NCBI RefSeq assembly: GCF_018139145.2 | Contig: NC_059471.1 | Coordinates: 209,827,494 to 209,891,493, forward strand | DNA from: Gymnogyps californianus | Taxonomy: Eukaryota; Chordata; Aves; Accipitriformes; Cathartidae | DNA: 64,000 nucleotides | Reading direction: 5' to 3' | Shown here: positions 12,601 through 25,299 of the stretch, piece after piece | How the letters are laid out: every line of letters begins with the position of its first letter | Numbering within the stretch: the first letter of the stretch is position 1 | Program-made: the position numbers and the translations under genes | The notes under the pieces: model-generated | Seen by the model: only the letters and a program-made list of their open reading frames with translations | Databases searched by the model: none | What the model was told of the DNA's origin: nothing

Positions 12601-15600
12601 TTCTTTGTGTTTATTGAATCTAGAATTAAACTATAAAAGAAAACAGACTTGGCAAGGATCTAGGTGGTTTTTGGAGTGATCTGAAGCAACTTACTCCTGG
12701 GTTTTGTGGTGGTTGCGGCAGAAATGGGTTCTGTGCTCATGGCTTTATGGAATATCTTTGGATGCCTATACAGACATATATTCTTCCTTTTCAAAAACAG
12801 TTTAGCCTGGAGTTCACTGAAAAAATCTAAGCCTAGTTTTGTAATACCACACCACTGACAAGGCAAAATACAAACCACGCTTCAAACTAGTATTTTTGTA
12901 ATGGACAATGCCCATTAGTTCCACTCCTTTCATATGTGGCCATCAGAATCAAGTCCTGCGCATCAAGAGAAGCAGCTCATGCACGTCAGGCTTATTTCTG
13001 GGATAGAACAATGAGAGGTTTTGCAAACCCTACACTAAAAAAGAATTAGCAGAAGTTATTATAACAATTTTTCAATGCAAAACCAAACACACACAAAAAC
13101 AACCAAGGAAGATCCCTCTGGGAATAGAATTTTATATTTTCCTTTCATCTAGAGGCAATCAGGAGTGCCAGATTTTCATCCTAATCCACAAGAAAGACCA
13201 GAAAAACAGAACAATTACAGAGATTCAATCTTTAGTACTCTGTAGTTTTTCAGTCTAGGACATGTTGTTTTCTTAATTTCATTTGTTAATGATCTACCTC
13301 GCACCAGGGGCTGCAATGGGTAAAGTGACAAATAGTACTGAAGGTGAGGAAGAAGGATGTGTGGAAGACCACACCGTTGCGTAACGGAGGTAAGCTGGGG
13401 ATGCACTAACACCTAAGCCAAATCTAGAAGGACTAACTGAAAGGCATGGTTGTGGGAAGTGTGGATGTGTACCACACAGCTGGACAGAGGTGAAGGTGGG
13501 AATTTCTGCCTTGCAATCACTGCACTATGAGCCCCCATCAAGGCTGCTGCGGAAATTTGCCTTGTATCAAGACCTCTACATAGCAGTCTTTCACCATAGA
13601 TACCACTGCAGCAGAGAGATAAAGGCCCTCAAGATTTTTTTTAAGCAGGGAGCACCATAGTCCCAGAATGTCACTGTTATTCCTGTGCAGTCTGAACGGG
13701 AACATGGGCAGGTTAGAAGTCTGCAAAGTAATTAAAGCAAGATAGAAACCTCCAGGGAAAATACCCAGAACCAGCCAGATTTCACTACTCCCCTCCAAAA
13801 CAAGGGAGGTGAAGACTTGTGGTGGGCTGAATCTGAGGTCCCATGAGTCACAGGATGGATTCTTCAACTGCTAATCTCAACTTTTAGGGAATGACTCTAA
13901 AATGTCTTGAGTAGTCATATCTTCAGGTCAGTGGAAACAGCAGATGATTATTCTCTCAGGATCAGCCACTTAATTAAATATAGAAAATCCACTCAGTTAT
14001 AGCCAACCAGACCCGTTGACCTCAAATTTTTGGTCTCACAGTATTTCTTTAAAGTGCAGCATCCTGTCCTTGAGCACTCAGGAAGAAAAATGTGATAGAA
14101 TTTACAACTGTCATATTACATATGTTCTCCAAAGAGCAGATAATCTTCTGGCAGACATAAACTCACCAATTTGTGAAGGAAACTGTAATATAAAAACCTC
14201 ACATATTTTTCTTAACAGATACCCCACAATGGCACTAACATTTTTCATTCATGGTCTGATATATGTTTTGAAATATGATGTGTGAAAGTAGACTTCAGAT
14301 TCAGTTCTACCATTTTTCAGTGAGAGCACCATTCAAAAATACTATATATTTTTTCTAAGCACAGCTTCCCTTCTAGCAGATTAATTTACATGCGCCCTTT
14401 AAAGAAATTCTTGCACCTTCCTCTGAAACTTGAAAAAAGTGGCATCTGATGGAGCCAGGATGAGGAAGAGATTTGCTATTGCTTTGAACATTTGTGTTCT
14501 TCTTACATTACTGGAACCAGAAAGAGGGATTTTACTTAGGTGCTTTAGATTCTTAGATGTGATTGAAGCAAACATACTTTTTTATTTAAAAAATAGAGGG
14601 AAAATATTTGTATTTTTTCTTTTTTTTCATGTGAAACCTTTCTGATGACATAAGCAATAGACTTCTGGGAGGTTTTTTGTTGTATTTTTGGTCTCCCAGG
14701 TAGCTCTGCTGATTTCTCTATTTCTGTGTTTCATTATATCACTTTGTCTGTTCCATGACCCTTAAGCTATGTTATTTTCTGTTTCTGGTATATAGAAGCA
14801 AAATACCCCCGCAAAAATACGTAGTGTGGCTTAGTGAAGAGTGAATCATGAGACATTGAAATCAACAATAACTAAAATTTTTTGGTTGCAGGAGTTTTGT
14901 TGACTAGGGACTCAAGCCTTTGTTCTTTTTCATTATGAATAGGGCATTTTTTTTGTCTCTGTATGTTACACACTAAATTTGCAGCTCAGTTCAATAGCAG
15001 ATCCTTGGCTGATGTAATTCGTTGCAGCACTGACCTCGATGAAGTTATGCTGAAACATTGCAATGGACTGAAAGTATGAACTCTGTTGTGTATTGCACAA
15101 TATCCTACCACTTACGCCAAGTAATACACTGTGTTTTCTACAAAAAAACAAGTGGTGAAATGATTTATTAAAAAAAAATTATAAATTACTCATTTTCCAT
15201 TGCAAGAGTGGGTGAGACCTAAAGTATATTAAACATGTTAGTTTTCTATATTACTACCCATAACTTAAGAGAGATCGTTTTCAACACAGAATGGTTAATT
15301 TGTGTTAGCTGTAGGCAGACCGCACTTGACATGTGAAGCGAAAGCCATAAAATGCCTTAAAAGTGTCAACATTTTGTGGTGAGATGGGTTTTGTTGGAGG
15401 TTGTTTTGTTTTTTTTCAGAACAAATGAAAACACAAACCAGAAGCATTTTTACCTTGATAAACTTTAACTTCCTTGGGGTGATTTTAGCCTTTGGTTTTT
15501 CATTCTCATTAATGAATTGGAATTTGAACCATCTTCATTCTACACAGATCCTCTTCAATCTGTGAGCAGAGAGAATCAATTGCGAAATATCAGCTGTGTT

Positions 15601-17000
15601 TGCAATGTATTTCTTGTTCATATAAAAGCACTTCTTAAGTGTTCATGGACATAATGTTTTTTTGTTCCATACCAGTTTGATCCTATCTTTGCTTTATTTT
15701 GCTTCTGTTTGTCAGACAAACCCACACTGTCATCTCAATTTTGCCTTTTGTCATTTTATTTTTCTACGATCACACACTCACATGTGTACAAGACTCAGAA
15801 TTTCTGCTGTAGACCATTGGTACATAAGAAGATACCACTAATGAGAATAAAACTCTATGTAACACACAAAAGTTTTCTGATGTAAATACTTATAACACTA
15901 AACCCTTTGTCCTGATTGATAATAACACAGCATATATAAAAATTAAAACCAGAAAAACTATTAAATTAAATGTAGCCTGAGGATTCTCATTTTGTTTTGA
16001 TCATGAAAAAAAAAAAGCTGTCAGAGTCTGAAAAATGACTTTTGAGTGAAGCTGGCTGAACCCACAGTGTAGTTCCAGTCATGGGTAGCAGCAGTAGGTT
16101 GTCATCCATGGACTCAGCAATCACGAGAGGGAAAGACATACATACACATCGTGCATATTATTGTTGTCACAACCAGGTGTCATCAGCTGCCACTCTGCTA
16201 TGCCACTGACCTTCTTGACTAAAGGAATTGCACCAAGGACTATTCATAGATATATATTTTTCCAGTCCACTGTCAGTCTCCATTATTTAAAGGGTGAAAG
16301 AAACTCTGCATATATTTATCCTGCTGTGCACTACCAAATGCAGAAATTCAAATAAAGTAGAGACTTGCTGAGAAGCCCTGCAAACTCGTGTCTTTTATTC
16401 CAAATAAAATAATGTGTAAAATTATACAAAACCAAATAAATTACATATGGATGGTTTGTCATTTTTCAGCCAGTGGGAGACCTTCTCTTTATAGCAAAAG
16501 ATGGAGTTAAAAAGGTTTCTTGAATATCTCAACATATACATTTTTAAATGTTCTAAATAGCCTTCCCCAGTGCCTCACTAATTTTAAGATTGTCTTACCC
16601 TTTAAGTGACCTGATCATGGTCACTTACACAGCCAACTAATTCCCTGACTTGTTCATTAAGATTATTATTGAAAACCTTAAAAATTCATTATGTGTGAGC
16701 ACAATGAGAACAGGACAAGTTTTTGGCTCACTGTTAATAAGAGATAAGTTTATTTTTTACCTTGAAAGGGAAAATGAAAAAACTCTATATTTCTCAGTCT
16801 AAGCCTTTAAGAAAGATGATTCTTGAATGTCTTAAATTTATGCACATAAAGACATCTAATTCTTCCATATGAAAAGAAATCTGTGAAGGGATTTTAGTCT
16901 AGGGCATAAGTTATTGAATATATCAACTAAATTTAAGTAAATCGTAGGAAAATGATGGGATATAAGACAAAGCAAGCTATTCAAACTTTAGCAAATTGAG
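6700..17000. other. Long AT-rich non-coding stretch, no gene seen
   Basis: Ten kilobases with no recognisable coding exon, transposon or RNA gene. Poly-A/T runs of 10-14 bases are frequent (for example near 8830, 9948, 10730, 10990, 11800). Open frames (up to 109 codons on the minus strand at 13538-13867) have no motif, no neighbour in frame and no codon preference. Very old repeats beyond recognition may be present. Confidence 0.55.
10015..10044. repeat. AT-rich inverted repeat
   Basis: Arms CCATAATT (10015-10022) and AATTATGG (10037-10044) are perfect reverse complements around a 14-base TTA-rich loop. This could extrude a small cruciform or be a remnant of a mobile-element end. In AT-rich DNA of this length such a structure can arise by chance. 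Confidence 0.6.
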
Positions 17001-17017
17001 CAAATGAAGGCAGAAAG

Positions 17018-17033
17018 TTTTGTATATACAAAA
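17018..17033. repeat. Perfect 16-bp palindrome TTTTGTATATACAAAA
   Basis: Every base pairs with its mirror on the opposite strand and the symmetry stops exactly at both ends (G at 17017, T at 17034). It is TATA-like in the middle. No flanking duplication or element boundary was recognised around it. Confidence 0.9.
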
Positions 17034-18029
17034 TTATAAAAGATATAGTTTAAATCACTATAAATACAGGAGTTGATGCCCTGTGGAATAAACCTCTTCA
17101 GGAAGTTTGTTAAAGCTAATAGAAGATAAATTCAGTTTAAGTTTTTAAGTTTCAAGAAAGAGCTGGAAGAGGTGGAAAACCAGAAGACTTGTCTACCATT
17201 ATAAGGATAGCTGTATATCTACCTGTATATAGGTATAGTTATGAGGGTAACTATGCACTAAATGCATTAAAGAGCATTGCTGGACCCGAATGGAACTTTG
17301 AAAGACCCTGAATACTTTTTCCAGATTTTTTTAATTTTTATTATTACTTTTTACATGATTATATATGTGCTAGTTACAAAATTCTGTGAAATGCCATGCC
17401 AAAACTAACATGCAAGATGAAAAATCATAGCAGTTTACTAATGACATTTTTTAAAATAGTGATAAATGAAATGTTCATTTCTCTAGATCAAAGCATCTCC
17501 TGTTGGGAATGGTATAACATGTTGTATTTAAATATATCACTGTTGCTAAAATAGCCTTTTCAGATGAAAATGTGCTGAGAACATTTTTATAACCATTTCT
17601 AGATACGATGAACAGCTCTCATATCCAAGTCATCTCCACCATTGTCTTCTGCCAAGGTGGAGAATGAAATGCCCGTGCAATGTTTTGCTAGGTGATTTCT
17701 TGGATTGGTTTTGATTGTTCTGTTTGTTAAATAGGTAAGTAGAACTTTTTCATTTTCAAAGCAAGCAAGGTTTGTGGTGTCCCTGACTTCTCTGGAGCCC
17801 ATCCTGAATGCTGCTCTGTTCTTTTATCATCAGGTTTGCACTTGATAACAGCAGACACTGAGTTGTCTCTGAATGAGTATGGTTGAAAATAGGAGAGAAA
17901 AGGGCCCAGAGAAGTCATCCGGTTCACTTCTGCACATCACACAGTTTATTAACAGGTCAGGCTCATCAAATAGCATGTTTGGTCCACTAAATTTCATTAT
18001 TAAAATTCCTTGTTCCTCTTTGGTCCCTG

Positions 18030-18330
18030 CTAAGCAATAGCCAGCTCACTGCTGAGCACCTTCTCTGCTCAGCTGGTGGGCACAGCAGGGCCAGCTGCCT
18101 TGCTGGCTGGGCCGCCTCAGTCCTGCAGAAAGAGACAGCTTATGTCTCATAGTGAAGACCGTGGAAGGGGCAGGGGGAAGGAAGACCCACCCTGGAAGTA
18201 ACAGGTTTGGGATTGGAGCATTCCTGTGAGGAAGGGAAAGGGTTTGGGAGAGGTTTGAGGGTGATAGGAATAGCTCTGGCAGCTGGGAAGTGCTAAGGAA
18301 GGGGAGAGAGGTGGCTGCTACTTTCACCCC
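18030..18330. other. Moderately GC-rich patch without CpGs
   Basis: A locally GC-rich stretch (CAGCTGCC, GGCTGGGC, GGAAGGGG words) stands out from the AT-rich DNA on either side, but CG steps are few. The minus strand has a 98-codon open frame (18046-18342) rich in Leu, Pro and Ser with no motif. It may be an old element or a decayed retrocopy. No family is recognised. Confidence 0.35.
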
Positions 18331-18818
18331 TTCTAATTTCAAAGAGTAGTTTCAGGATTTCAGGAAACTTTCTCTTTTCTGAAAAAAAAAAAAAAAAGAT
18401 TATTAAAAAGACCCTAGGTTTTGTTAAAAATAATTTTATAAGAACTTTTTCCATGTTTCCAGTTTGCAGAAGGTTTTGAAAAGAAATCTTTCAGTTTGAT
18501 TTAGGCAGATAACAGATTTTCTTTGAGAAAAGCCTTGAACACGCATCTCCCCATGATTTAATTAACTTATAGCTAATTCTAACAAAAACCCAAACAGGAT
18601 TGTACAGAAAACTACATTCCACTTGCCACTCAAATGAATAGTCAACTATTTCATACAAAATTAGTTTTAATCTCAGGCAGAAGAAGGAAATCTACAACCT
18701 AGAATATATTGAGTGTGTAGGAAGGTACCAACATTGTATTTCTTGGTCTGTTTCGGAGTTAGACATGCTGTAAGCAGGTCTGTTGGGTCAGGTCATGCAG
18801 GTGGGCTAGGCAAGACAA

Positions 18819-18853
18819 GAGGATGAAGTCATGCAGGAGGATGAAGGCATGAG
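18819..18853 (+). repeat. Two-copy tandem repeat, 18-bp period
   Basis: GAGGATGAAGTCATGCAG is followed directly by a near-copy GAGGATGAAGGCATGAGT. A related GGTCATGCAGG word occurs at 18791-18801. It looks like a recent small tandem duplication. Confidence 0.8.
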
Positions 18854-18859
18854 TTTAGC

Positions 18860-21680
18860 ACCTTGTTCCTGGATATCCTCAAAATAGACATCTTCTGCCA
18901 CAGAAATGCAAATGTCCTGGGCTGCTCCTAAACTGACCTGTAGCTCTGCACCATGGAAAACCCTGCAGTGTTTCAAAACAAAGACCTCTTAAAAGTTCAC
19001 CATAGATGACAGCCAGCCTGTGCCTCAGTTATCTTTCCCCAGTAAACAAGATTTGAGAGATGTCTGCGGTGTGCTTAAATCTCACTTTCATGTGGAGTTA
19101 GGACAGGCTAAGATTTACACTCAGATCGAGAACCTTCTTCTGCTCTGGAGTTTCTCAGTTTAGATGTCACATGGGAAATTATGTGGAATAATCACAAACG
19201 ATAACGTGAGGGAGACTAATGTCCACCGTTCCCTTTTTATTCCCTGCTGAGAAAAAGGATCTGCCCTGCAGGGCATTTCAGAGCAGAAGCCTAATGCAGC
19301 CACTTGGAGTCAGCCTGTAGGAGCTACTTTCTGTCCATTAAGAACAGAAAAAGCATCACGATGCAGAAGTTCTGTGACTAACCACTTAATCGGTTAAATT
19401 AGGCACTTAAGGTACCTGCAGGGTTAGGTGGGAATTTGATGAATGTTAGTGGCACTTAAATGATGGCTTGGGATCCTTAATGCAGCATCCAGACATTGAA
19501 AGTGCCTTCTGAGATCACCTGTCATCTCTTTGTAGCTATGAATACTAACTTCAGGCAAACTCTTTTTGTTTCAAGTAGCATAGAGACTTTTCTGGCACAC
19601 AGTTTTTCAATCTGAGCATGTGCTTCCTTATAACCATTTAATGATAAAATGACCTGCTCTCAGAAATTTGGTATAAAGTTTTGAAGATTTAACGTTTCAT
19701 ATATGTGGTTAAAAACAAGGCTTGGAAAAAATAGAGGGGAAATGTTTAACATCTGAAATTAAGTCATATTTATCACATAGAAAACTTTCTATACAGTTAG
19801 ATAAGGTCAAGACTGGGACAGTTGTACTTAAGTTTAAGAAGAAGGGTATACTGTTTGTACAAGAACGTGCTCTCTTTTTAGCAAGAGATCAGTCTGAAGC
19901 TTTACAAATGTGCTTTACTTCAGAAATGTTACATGTGGTTACTTCATAGCTCCACACTCTCAAGATACTTTCTCTTGTTCTTGCCTTCTAAGCCAAATGC
20001 ACTATCCTAGCATTGAGATTAAAGCACCAGAAGAGGTGGTTCATATTGAAGCACTGAACCCATAAGTTATTATAGTTAAGTGGTCAGAGCATGCTATTTG
20101 TTCCAGGGATGCAAAAATGTGACTTTTCAGAAGGCCTACTCCCTTCAACTCTAAACATGCTAGCAAGCTTGGGAAGAAGGGCAGGAGGAAACTTTTCTAA
20201 ATGGCCAGCTTCCTCCATTGGCACCAGTGCATAGTGGCCATCTGTTCAGGCTGGTTCCCAAGGACATGTCTGGCCTACCAAACACCCCACATCCAGCTAG
20301 CTTTGTTTTACTTAATTTTCAGGTTGGGTTAAACTACCATATAAACTACCAGGGAGTCAGAATTTCAAGCCTACTTTTAACTTTTTCCCTGCTTAAGTTC
20401 CACCCTTCATACCTTATCTGAACAGAAAGGCCTCTTACAATTTAATACATTGAACATCATGTCTAATTAAAAAAAAATAATCTTTCCAGAACCTCAGAAC
20501 AACAGTTCTGGAACAGAACAAAGGCCCATCTGTATCAGTATCTGGTCTCCAACAGTGGGTAGTCACAGGAAAATAGGTAAGCAGGTGGTACTTTTATGCA
20601 AGAACACTCTTGAAGAACCCATGCCAAAGACCTCATTTGCAGCTAAAATGAGCCTTCTCAAGTTTTACATGGTGTAACCATGTGAGAAAACCTCCCATGG
20701 TCCATTCCTTTCATGAACGGTCAGTTGTGCTTTTTTAACTGATTGTCCACATTTCATGAGTTCCATTGTTTAATTATATGTTAATAGTCACCTCCCTTTG
20801 ATTGTTTGAGCATGCATCTTGCTAAAGTATTTGATGCCCCAAAGCTTACGTATCATGATAACTTGTCAGCAGTCGCTCCCTGTTCACCTTCTCCCGTACT
20901 ACTTACGGTTTTGCAGAACTCGATGATAATCTTCCCTTCAGTGTTCTGTTTTTCAGGACAAGTAGGCTTTATCCATTCAGACACTTGTCATACAGAAATC
21001 AGTGATCATCAGCTGTCCCTCTCTGTACTTTTTCTAGTATGACTGTATCTTTTTTGACATTACATTCAATATATCCTATACCTTTTGAGTGTATAGCAGA
21101 GCATAGCTTTTAAGTAACTGCATGAGTGGTAATTATGTCTCAGGAAGAAAACTGATTATTATCGTAACACCTTACAGATATAAAGCATTTTTACAGCCAT
21201 TTTCAAGTAGATGGTCTATCAGAGACTATGAGCAGGTAAGAAAAGATCATGGAACAGGAACATAAATTAAGTAGTTTTTTTGCAGGCTGGTAAGATTTAG
21301 AAATGGATCTAGAACGCACACTTCACAAATGGATTTAAGACAGAGATACTTTTAAACATTCAAAAAATCCCTTTTAATTCAGAATAAAAAAATACATTAA
21401 ATTTAGAAAGATTCAGCTGTCTAAACCCAAACCTCACTATTCTCAGATCAATAAAACCTGTCAGTGATGCTTATTTCTCTTAAAGTCAATGAAGTTTGGA
21501 CCAGATTCCTAATGACATAGTCTTTTGGTATAGAATTTTAAAAACAGTTTTTTATCAGATCAAAACTCAGACAGCGGTTATTGTTCTCAGTATCTATTTT
21601 TAAGTCATATAAATTTAATCCAGCAAGTGTATACTGAGTCCATGATTTCTCTGTATTTAATTCACACCTCACTTATGTTT
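18860..21680. other. Non-coding DNA, no gene seen
   Basis: No exon, RNA gene or repeat family is recognised. The open frames (67-78 codons) are in unrelated phases and carry no domain pattern. Confidence 0.55.
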
Positions 21681-21684
21681 GTGT

Positions 21685-22230
21685 TGTGAGACCCCACCTG
21701 GAGTACTGCATTCAGCTCTGGGGTCCCCAGTACAAGACAGACATGGACCTGTTGGAGCGGGTCTCCTGTACAGGAGGGCCACAAAAATGGTCAGAGGGCT
21801 GGAACACCTCTGCTATGAAGAAAGGCTGGGGCTGGGCCTGGGGCTGTTCAGCTTGGAAAAGAGAAGGCTCTGGGGAGATCTTATTGCGGCCTTTCAATCT
21901 ATAAAGGGAGCTTATAAGAAAGATAGAGAAAGACTTTTTACCAGGGTCTGTAGTAACAGGACAGAGCGCAAAGGTTTTAAACTGAGAGAGGGTAGGTTTA
22001 GACTGGGCATAAGGAAGAAATTTTTTGTGATGAGGGTGGTGAGACACTAGCACAGGTTGCCCAGAGAAGTTGTGGATGCCCCATCCCCAGAAGTATTCAG
22101 GTCAGGTTGGACGGTGCTTTGAGCAACCTGATCTAGTGAAAGGTGTCCCTGCCCACAGTGAGGGGGGTTGGACTAGATGATCTTTAAAGGTCTCTTCCAA
22201 CCCAAACCATTCTATGATTCTATGATTCTG
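21685..22230 (+). mobile_element. CR1 LINE fragment, 5'-truncated, sense strand
   Basis: The segment starts abruptly at GTGAGACCCCACCTGGAG, a well-known CR1 position in the last part of ORF2. It runs to the CR1 3' end, with the tail words GGACTAGATGATC and CTTCCAACCC and then ATTCTATG octamers (22208-22229). About 546 bp remain of an element normally around 4.5 kb, which is the usual outcome of incomplete reverse transcription. The 3' untranslated part is intact, so the insertion itself ended normally. CR1 does not make clear target duplications, and I saw none. Many positions still match the avian CR1 sequence I remember, so this is a medium-age copy. Confidence 0.95.
21686..22050 (+). pseudogene. 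CR1 ORF2 reverse-transcriptase C-terminal remnant, frameshifted
   Basis: The first part reads [20 protein letters not shown] then LLERV, the conserved end of the CR1 reverse-transcriptase region. The reading then jumps frame at about 21763-21775. In the second frame it continues [33 protein letters not shown] and [12 protein letters not shown] before a stop at 22048-22050. The break fits an insertion of about five bases relative to the sequence I recall. The inserted stretch makes a perfect 12-bp palindrome TCCTGTACAGGA (21764-21775). Catalytic motifs of the enzyme lie upstream of the truncation and are absent. The copy is dead: it has no start, no catalytic core and no endonuclease. Confidence 0.9.
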
Positions 22231-23980
22231 AAGCCCCTATTTCCTCCAGTGAAGAGGCAGTGGTTCAGAGAAGTGCTAAATGAAAGCCTGCCTTGCACTT
22301 ATTCTTTTAGAGCTTGTCAAAAATCATTGGAAGAGCCTAAACAATTATTTTTATGTTTTAAAGGCCATGGATAGTTACTCCTCTTTCTGACTATAAATAC
22401 CTCCTGTTATGTTCTAATCATCCAAATGACCTAGTCAAGCAAATGGAAGTTTTACATAGGGGTTAGAAGGCAGAGTTTTAGCCTCAGCAAAGTGTTTATT
22501 TTAGGAGTTCCACAGAAAAGCTAATTTGCTTTCTTTCTAGCACTGAATATGCAAAAGAATAAAGGCAGGGGATTTAGCCTAGAAATATAGAAGTCTGTGA
22601 GAAATAACAACTACTCACTATATTATACTCCATTACACCCTATGAAAATTTTTTTCCTTCACACAATGTGTTCTTATAAAACACACGTTGTATACACAGC
22701 TTTTGCATCTATATGTCTACTAAACGTTCGTAAAACAGGTTTGCTTATGGAGTATTTTTGAACCTATGTTTACCTATAAAGCTTGTCAGCCTCTGTTCTA
22801 ACACAGCCTTAGCCTCAGGAGTAATGGAATTAGCTCTAGTTATGTCAAAACAAGTCCCTATTAATCTTGTCAAGAACTAATTAACAGCTTTGTTATGTAA
22901 AAAATGTCTCCTTCCATCAGATAGCGGGAGAATGCAGATGAAGCTGTTAAATGTAGAAGTCTTGCTGCAGCATGGGAGCTGCTGTGGGTGCATGGCACCA
23001 GCTGCAGAGCAGACTGTAACACTAAGCAAACACCACCCATTTCTGCTGCAGCATTTCCAAAAGCAACATCTTCAGCCCAAGGACCCAGGGTGTGCTAACC
23101 CAGAAAGAGCTGGCTTACTCACCGTTACCAGCTAGCCTGAACTGCCTTTTATGCTCATCTGCTTCAGTCCAGGACCCCTTCTGCAGCGTACATCTAAATC
23201 GCATAGGTGAAGAAACACTGAACATGCAGTTTCTTTTCCAAATTCTGACCTCATATAATGCCAAAATCATTTTAGACATTTCTTCTTTAAGAAATGTCTT
23301 ATCTAGGTCAGTGAGGATGATTACTACAGCTTGAAAGCCTTCATGGGGAGGATTATATGTGTCCAGAGCCCACTGCCTTTCCAGTATCACACACCTACAA
23401 ACAACATATTCTGCTGTGCAAAGGCAGCTGGACCTTTTTATGAAAGGAATGTATCTTAGTTAACTTTTTTCGCTCAAAACATTTGAAGTCTATATATAAT
23501 ATGTTGTCTGGCAGTACTATAAAATAAACTATCAAAGCAGAAATTAGAGAGCATGTTTTCACTTACTCAATCCAGTGCTTTTATTCAATGTTCTTAAAAT
23601 ACTCCAAGAGTTGCTGTGTTCCAGTGCACCATCGTGTTGGCACACTTGCATTTTCAGATGCTAAAACAAGTATCAAAATAATAGGACACAATGCTCATTT
23701 CCTAACATGTTCTTTTAAACTGTATTGCCATCCTGTAAACAAGCTATAATTGGGGTTTTTTTTCGTGCTTCTTTCTAACCTTACTCATCTTTCTCATTTG
23801 AACTGACAAGCTTCACAATTATTAGTGTTGTGAAATTAAATATAGGCCTCTCTTCTAGGATAATCTGAAATGTTTTTTTGTACTCTGGACTCAATACAGT
23901 TGCTCCAATGTAGAAATTTAGTGCTATCTGAGGTGCCCTAGTATACATCTGCATGTGCAGCTACAGTGGCAACCTCAGCA
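22230..23980. other. Non-coding DNA, no gene seen
   Basis: AT-rich sequence with open frames of at most 91 codons. Short CTGCAG-rich words occur around 22960-23060 but no exon pattern is supported. Confidence 0.55.
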
Positions 23981-23989
23981 CATAGTTTC

Positions 23990-24009
23990 ACATGTAGACG
24001 TCTACATGT
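23990..24009. repeat. Perfect 20-bp palindrome with GACGTC centre
   Basis: ACATGTAGAC is followed directly by its reverse complement GTCTACATGT, with no spacer. The symmetry ends at C 23989 / A 24010. A partly related GTAGATGTCTAAATTTAGG follows at 24008-24026, so the palindrome may be the end of an old repeat (see 52.6 and 52.9 kb). The centre is also an ATF/CREB-type half-site pair (GACGTC). Confidence 0.92.
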
Positions 24010-24013
24010 AGAT

Positions 24014-24026
24014 GTCTAAATTTAGG
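24014..24026 (+). repeat. GTCTAAATTTAGG core, copy 1
   Basis: The 12-base word TCTAAATTTAGG occurs here and again at 52554-52565 and 52915-52926. Its inner CTAAATTTAG is a palindrome. The shared flanking words (GTCTA, GGTGTC) suggest an old interspersed repeat family rather than chance. Confidence 0.4.
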
Positions 24027-24819
24027 TTTAGTCCATGAGCTGAATTTCATCCTGAGAGACAAAATAATTAGCTTTACCTAGATTTTATCCAAAGTTTTCC
24101 AATTTGGAAACATAACTATCTATAGTTTAGATACTAATTATCCTAACTCCTTAAGTATAGGACATTAAGTAAGGATACTGAAGAAGCATCCTAACAGTTT
24201 AGGTAGCAAGTAAGCATCAATAAGCAGTCACATTCTTTATTTATCACAAAGGATTGACACTGAATCCTTTGCTACAGAAGGAGAGAGTTTCATTTGTACT
24301 GGAAGGAACTATGTGGAGTTCTCAGCACTTAACAAGAACATGCAATGGGAAACAAGAAGCTTGGATAATAGATTAATAATCAAATTGGCTAGAACGCCAA
24401 TCTAAAACATTTTGTAACCATTCTCATGGCAAACTGGCGTCTTTTCAAGTTTCATAATGACATGGTGTTTTGCTACGAGTAACACTACGGTTTTCAAAGT
24501 ATCCTGAGCAACAGATTAATAAACAGATTGGAAAATGTGTGAAGAAAAATTGGTCCTATTAACAGATATATATTGAACATTTCCAGGGAAAGGCAATGCT
24601 ACTGTTTACATATTGCAGCGTACGTACAGATTTGTCACAGGCAACCTGTGAGACATACTCGGCCGAGGAAGAGCAGAGCTGTTATCAGGCACACAAAACT
24701 CTCAAGACTCTCCCTCCTGTCGGTAACCCTCTGCATTGACAGTGACAAGTGGAACAATCCCAGCAGGGAAGAAAATGGCAGGGGAGATGTTTGCTATAAA
24801 TGAATGCTACTCAGCATCA

Positions 24820-25299
24820 CTAAGTGCTTACACTTTGCCAGGCTGGACAATCTGGAAGTGATTCTGAGTGTACGTTCATAGAAATTAGTGATATGCCTGC
24901 CATGCTGACCCAGCTGGCATGGGCCTTTGTGAGCAGAATACTTAGCCCATATCCCTGACAACATCCAGACGCCACTGCCAAAATGTCCACCTGCTTCTTC
25001 TCTGCTACACACCTCAAAATCATTTCATGTATTTTATAGATCTTTCCTTTCACCTCCTCCTCAGTGTGCAGAACATCCAAGAATTCCAGCTCTTTAGGCC
25101 ATTGCATTGCAGACAATTTCAGAGTGATGATGCTGGAGAAGAACAGACTTTTTCTGACAAGTAAATGTACTGACAGAGTAAAGGAATAGGGAAGTTGAGG
25201 TCATGAACAATGCCGCAAGATCTCAAATAGCTTGAACAAACAATATTTCTGGGTGAGGTTGCTGACATAAAGGTAAGCTGTGAGGTTGCCGATGTTCAT
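24820..25299 (-). other. Unrecognised minus-strand reading of 160 codons with one stop; possible decayed retrocopy
   Basis: Read from ATG at 25299 down to TAG at 24822-24820, the frame is open except for one TGA at 25203-25201. The upper part reads MNIGNLTAYLYVSNLTQKYC. The lower part contains PKELEFLDVLHTEEEVKGKI, YKIHEMILRCVAEKKQVDIL and AVASGCCQGYGLSILL. Alternating hydrophobic and charged residues look more protein-like than other frames in this window. Upstream pieces in other frames (AKLYDVQM, 25362-25339) could be continuation after frameshifts. I recognise no family, see no intron boundaries and no poly-A at the expected end. A 126-codon open stretch is also within chance for 64 kb read in six frames. 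Confidence 0.2.

Noticed and set aside
13538..13867. 109-codon minus-strand frame
   Set aside because: No domain, no conserved motif, and other frames are also open nearby.
21712..22053. 113-codon minus-strand frame
   Set aside because: It is the antisense of the CR1 reverse-transcriptase remnant.
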